A DNA stretch of 64,000 bases from Arthrobacter beigongshangensis (GTDB lineage Bacteria > Bacillota > Bacilli > Bacillales_A > Planococcaceae), in the NCBI RefSeq assembly GCF_016820585.1, contig NZ_JADHDX010000007.1, positions 62,001-126,000 on the forward strand, written 5' to 3'. The position numbers were made by a program, and so were the translations under genes. Of this stretch, positions 63,259 through 64,000 are shown piece by piece. The notes under the pieces are model-generated. The model saw only the letters and a list, made by a program, of their open reading frames with translations, was not told the DNA's origin and did not search any database. The first letter of the stretch is position 1; each line of letters opens with the position of its first letter.

Positions 63259-63276
63259 TTTCTACACTTCGCAAAC
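63246..63276. repeat. Inverted repeat at the rlmCD break point
   Basis: GTTTGCGAA (63246-63254) and TTCGCAAAC (63268-63276) form a 9-bp perfect inverted repeat with a 13-nt loop exactly where the rlmCD reading frame is lost. It may be a rearrangement hot spot or the end of an inserted element. Confidence 0.5.
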
Positions 63277-63504
63277 AAAACCGTAGAATCCCTTCCATGC
63301 TCATTACTATTGTCCGTGAAGAATTCTCCTTTGACTAGGATCTAAGTAGGTTGAACCACCGATCCTACCAAATCTCCAGTGAAAGCACTCTTACGGAGGT
63401 ATCGCGAGGGGCATGCCCAAGCGCCGAGCATTGTTTAGGAGGCTTCTTTATGTCAACGCGAACCTAAGTAGTTATGTCACTTCAATACGCCCACCTTATA
63501 AGTT
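63277..63504. other. Unexplained insert between the rlmCD remnant and lutC
   Basis: About 230 bp with GC richer than its flanks. No open frame, tRNA or IS end was recognised. It could be the residue of an excised or decayed mobile element. Confidence 0.35.
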
Positions 63505-64000
63505 TTATTTATCATCTACAACAATATAAGTTGCCTCTACCGGTCCATGCACACCAACAATGAGATTCATTTCAATATCTGCGCTGTTACTTGGCCCAGA
63601 TATAAAACTTACACAGGATGTGACTTCCTGCCCTTGTTGATTGGCGTCGTGAATTTTTTTCACTGCTTGTGTCATCCTTGGAACGATTGTACTTTTTGGT
63701 ACAATGACAACGTGAACTCTAGGTAATAGACTAATGGAGCGACCATTGTCTTTGTCATTGAATAAAGTTACAGTACCGGACTCTGCCAGTGTAATGTCAC
63801 TAAATGTGATGCCTACATCAGCCTGTTCAGCAAACACCTGGTTTTCCTTTCCAATAGCCGCATTCCAAAGTCGTACATCCACACCACTGTTTTGGAGTTC
63901 TTCGTATATTGTATTTAGTCCAAATTCCATATTCCGATGATCGTTCGCTGCAATCACTTTTTGCCCCTCATGCGCCTGGATTACTTCTTTCAGCATTTTG
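63505..64000 (-). CDS. lutC: Lactate utilization protein C (3' part, runs off the window)
   Basis: At least 163 residues of the LutC/YkgG family: FAEQADVGITFSDITLAESGT, a Leu-Pro-Arg-Val-His (LLPRVHVVIVPKST) strand, and the C-terminal SFISGPSNSADIEMNLIVGV with HGPVEATYIVVDD. LutC works with the Fe-S proteins LutA and LutB in oxidising L-lactate to pyruvate. Bacillus LutC has about 240 residues, so roughly 75 N-terminal residues lie beyond position 64000. In the usual lutABC order it is the last gene, matching the lack of a downstream partner. Confidence 0.93.
   Translation of the reverse strand, partial: KMLKEVIQAHEGQKVIAANDHRNMEFGLNTIYEELQNSGVDVRLWNAAIGKENQVFAEQADVGITFSDITLAESGTVTLFNDKDNGRSISLLPRVHVVIVPKSTIVPRMTQAVKKIHDANQQGQEVTSCVSFISGPSNSADIEMNLIVGVHGPVEATYIVVDDK

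Noticed and set aside
62871..63338. Plus-strand open frame of 155 codons over the rlmCD remnant
   Set aside because: It is antisense to recognisable methyltransferase motifs and has no family-like features.
63277..63504. Group II intron or IS remnant
   Set aside because: No domain V hairpin, maturase or transposase motif or clear terminal repeats could be identified, so it is only listed as unexplained.

Overview
The window looks like chromosomal DNA from a low-GC, Gram-positive spore-former of the Planococcaceae, most likely Sporosarcina or a close relative. This is inferred from the strong AGGAGG-type ribosome binding sites, many TTG/GTG starts, Bacillus-type gene sets (hut, yrkD-J-like sulfur genes, lutC, cop, Fur-boxed siderophore uptake) and the low-GC sequence. 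No rRNA, tRNA, CRISPR array or complete insertion sequence was seen.

Layout. 1-5.2 kb: histidine degradation (hutU-hutI-hutH, minus strand) with a catabolite-repression-like site. 5.2-7.1 kb: an ECF sigma factor with its DUF4179 anti-sigma partner. 7.4-8.3 kb: a Gly/Pro/Met-rich protein built of 14-residue repeats. 8.7-11.3 kb: a BCCT osmoprotectant transporter and a lipoprotein M28 peptidase. 11.2-24.2 kb: an eleven-gene exopolysaccharide/capsule operon of Wzx/Wzy type (initiating sugar transferase, fused co-polymerase/BY-kinase, PHP phosphatase, three glycosyltransferases, epimerase, GNAT/Fem-like acyltransferase, MurJ-like flippase, polymerase, polysaccharide deacetylase). 24.5-30.3 kb: metal handling (two ZIP-family transporters, copA, copZ, csoR). 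30.3-39.5 kb: two siderophore uptake systems with three binding lipoproteins, three permease genes, one ATPase and a ferredoxin-NADP reductase, under Fur boxes. 39.6-41.7 kb: arsRBC. 41.8-46.3 kb: a CstR-controlled persulfide/sulfur-trafficking operon like Bacillus yrkD-J, with extra rhodaneses. 46.4-55.2 kb: VOC protein, ChrA, an MBL hydrolase, SstT, an MscS channel, a GNAT enzyme and several unknowns, including a 56-residue two-helix membrane protein. 55.6-60.7 kb: a BceRS-like two-component system next to a large FtsX-type ABC transporter. 60.8-64 kb: a FecR-domain protein whose 3' end has decayed, a truncated rlmCD remnant, and the 3' part of lutC running off the window.

Two families of non-coding structure stand out. 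First, five intergenic arrays of degenerate 21-bp tandem units occur at about 0.05, 5.1, 24.4, 25.9 and 29.4 kb. The two at 5.1 and 25.9 kb share an 82-bp higher-order period (21+21+21+19), and four of the five sit directly behind the intrinsic terminator of a minus-strand gene. Second, an interspersed element occurs four times (1.7, 7.2, 8.3 and 25.4 kb). It has a conserved core and three stems whose sequences differ between copies while complementarity is kept. I cannot assign either family to a named element.

Regulation can be read in places: CsoR-type palindromes around csoR/copZ/copA and in front of the second ZIP gene, four CstR-type palindromes in the sulfur operon, Fur boxes in the iron region, and phased GTCAC repeats in front of the FtsX-type ABC transporter.
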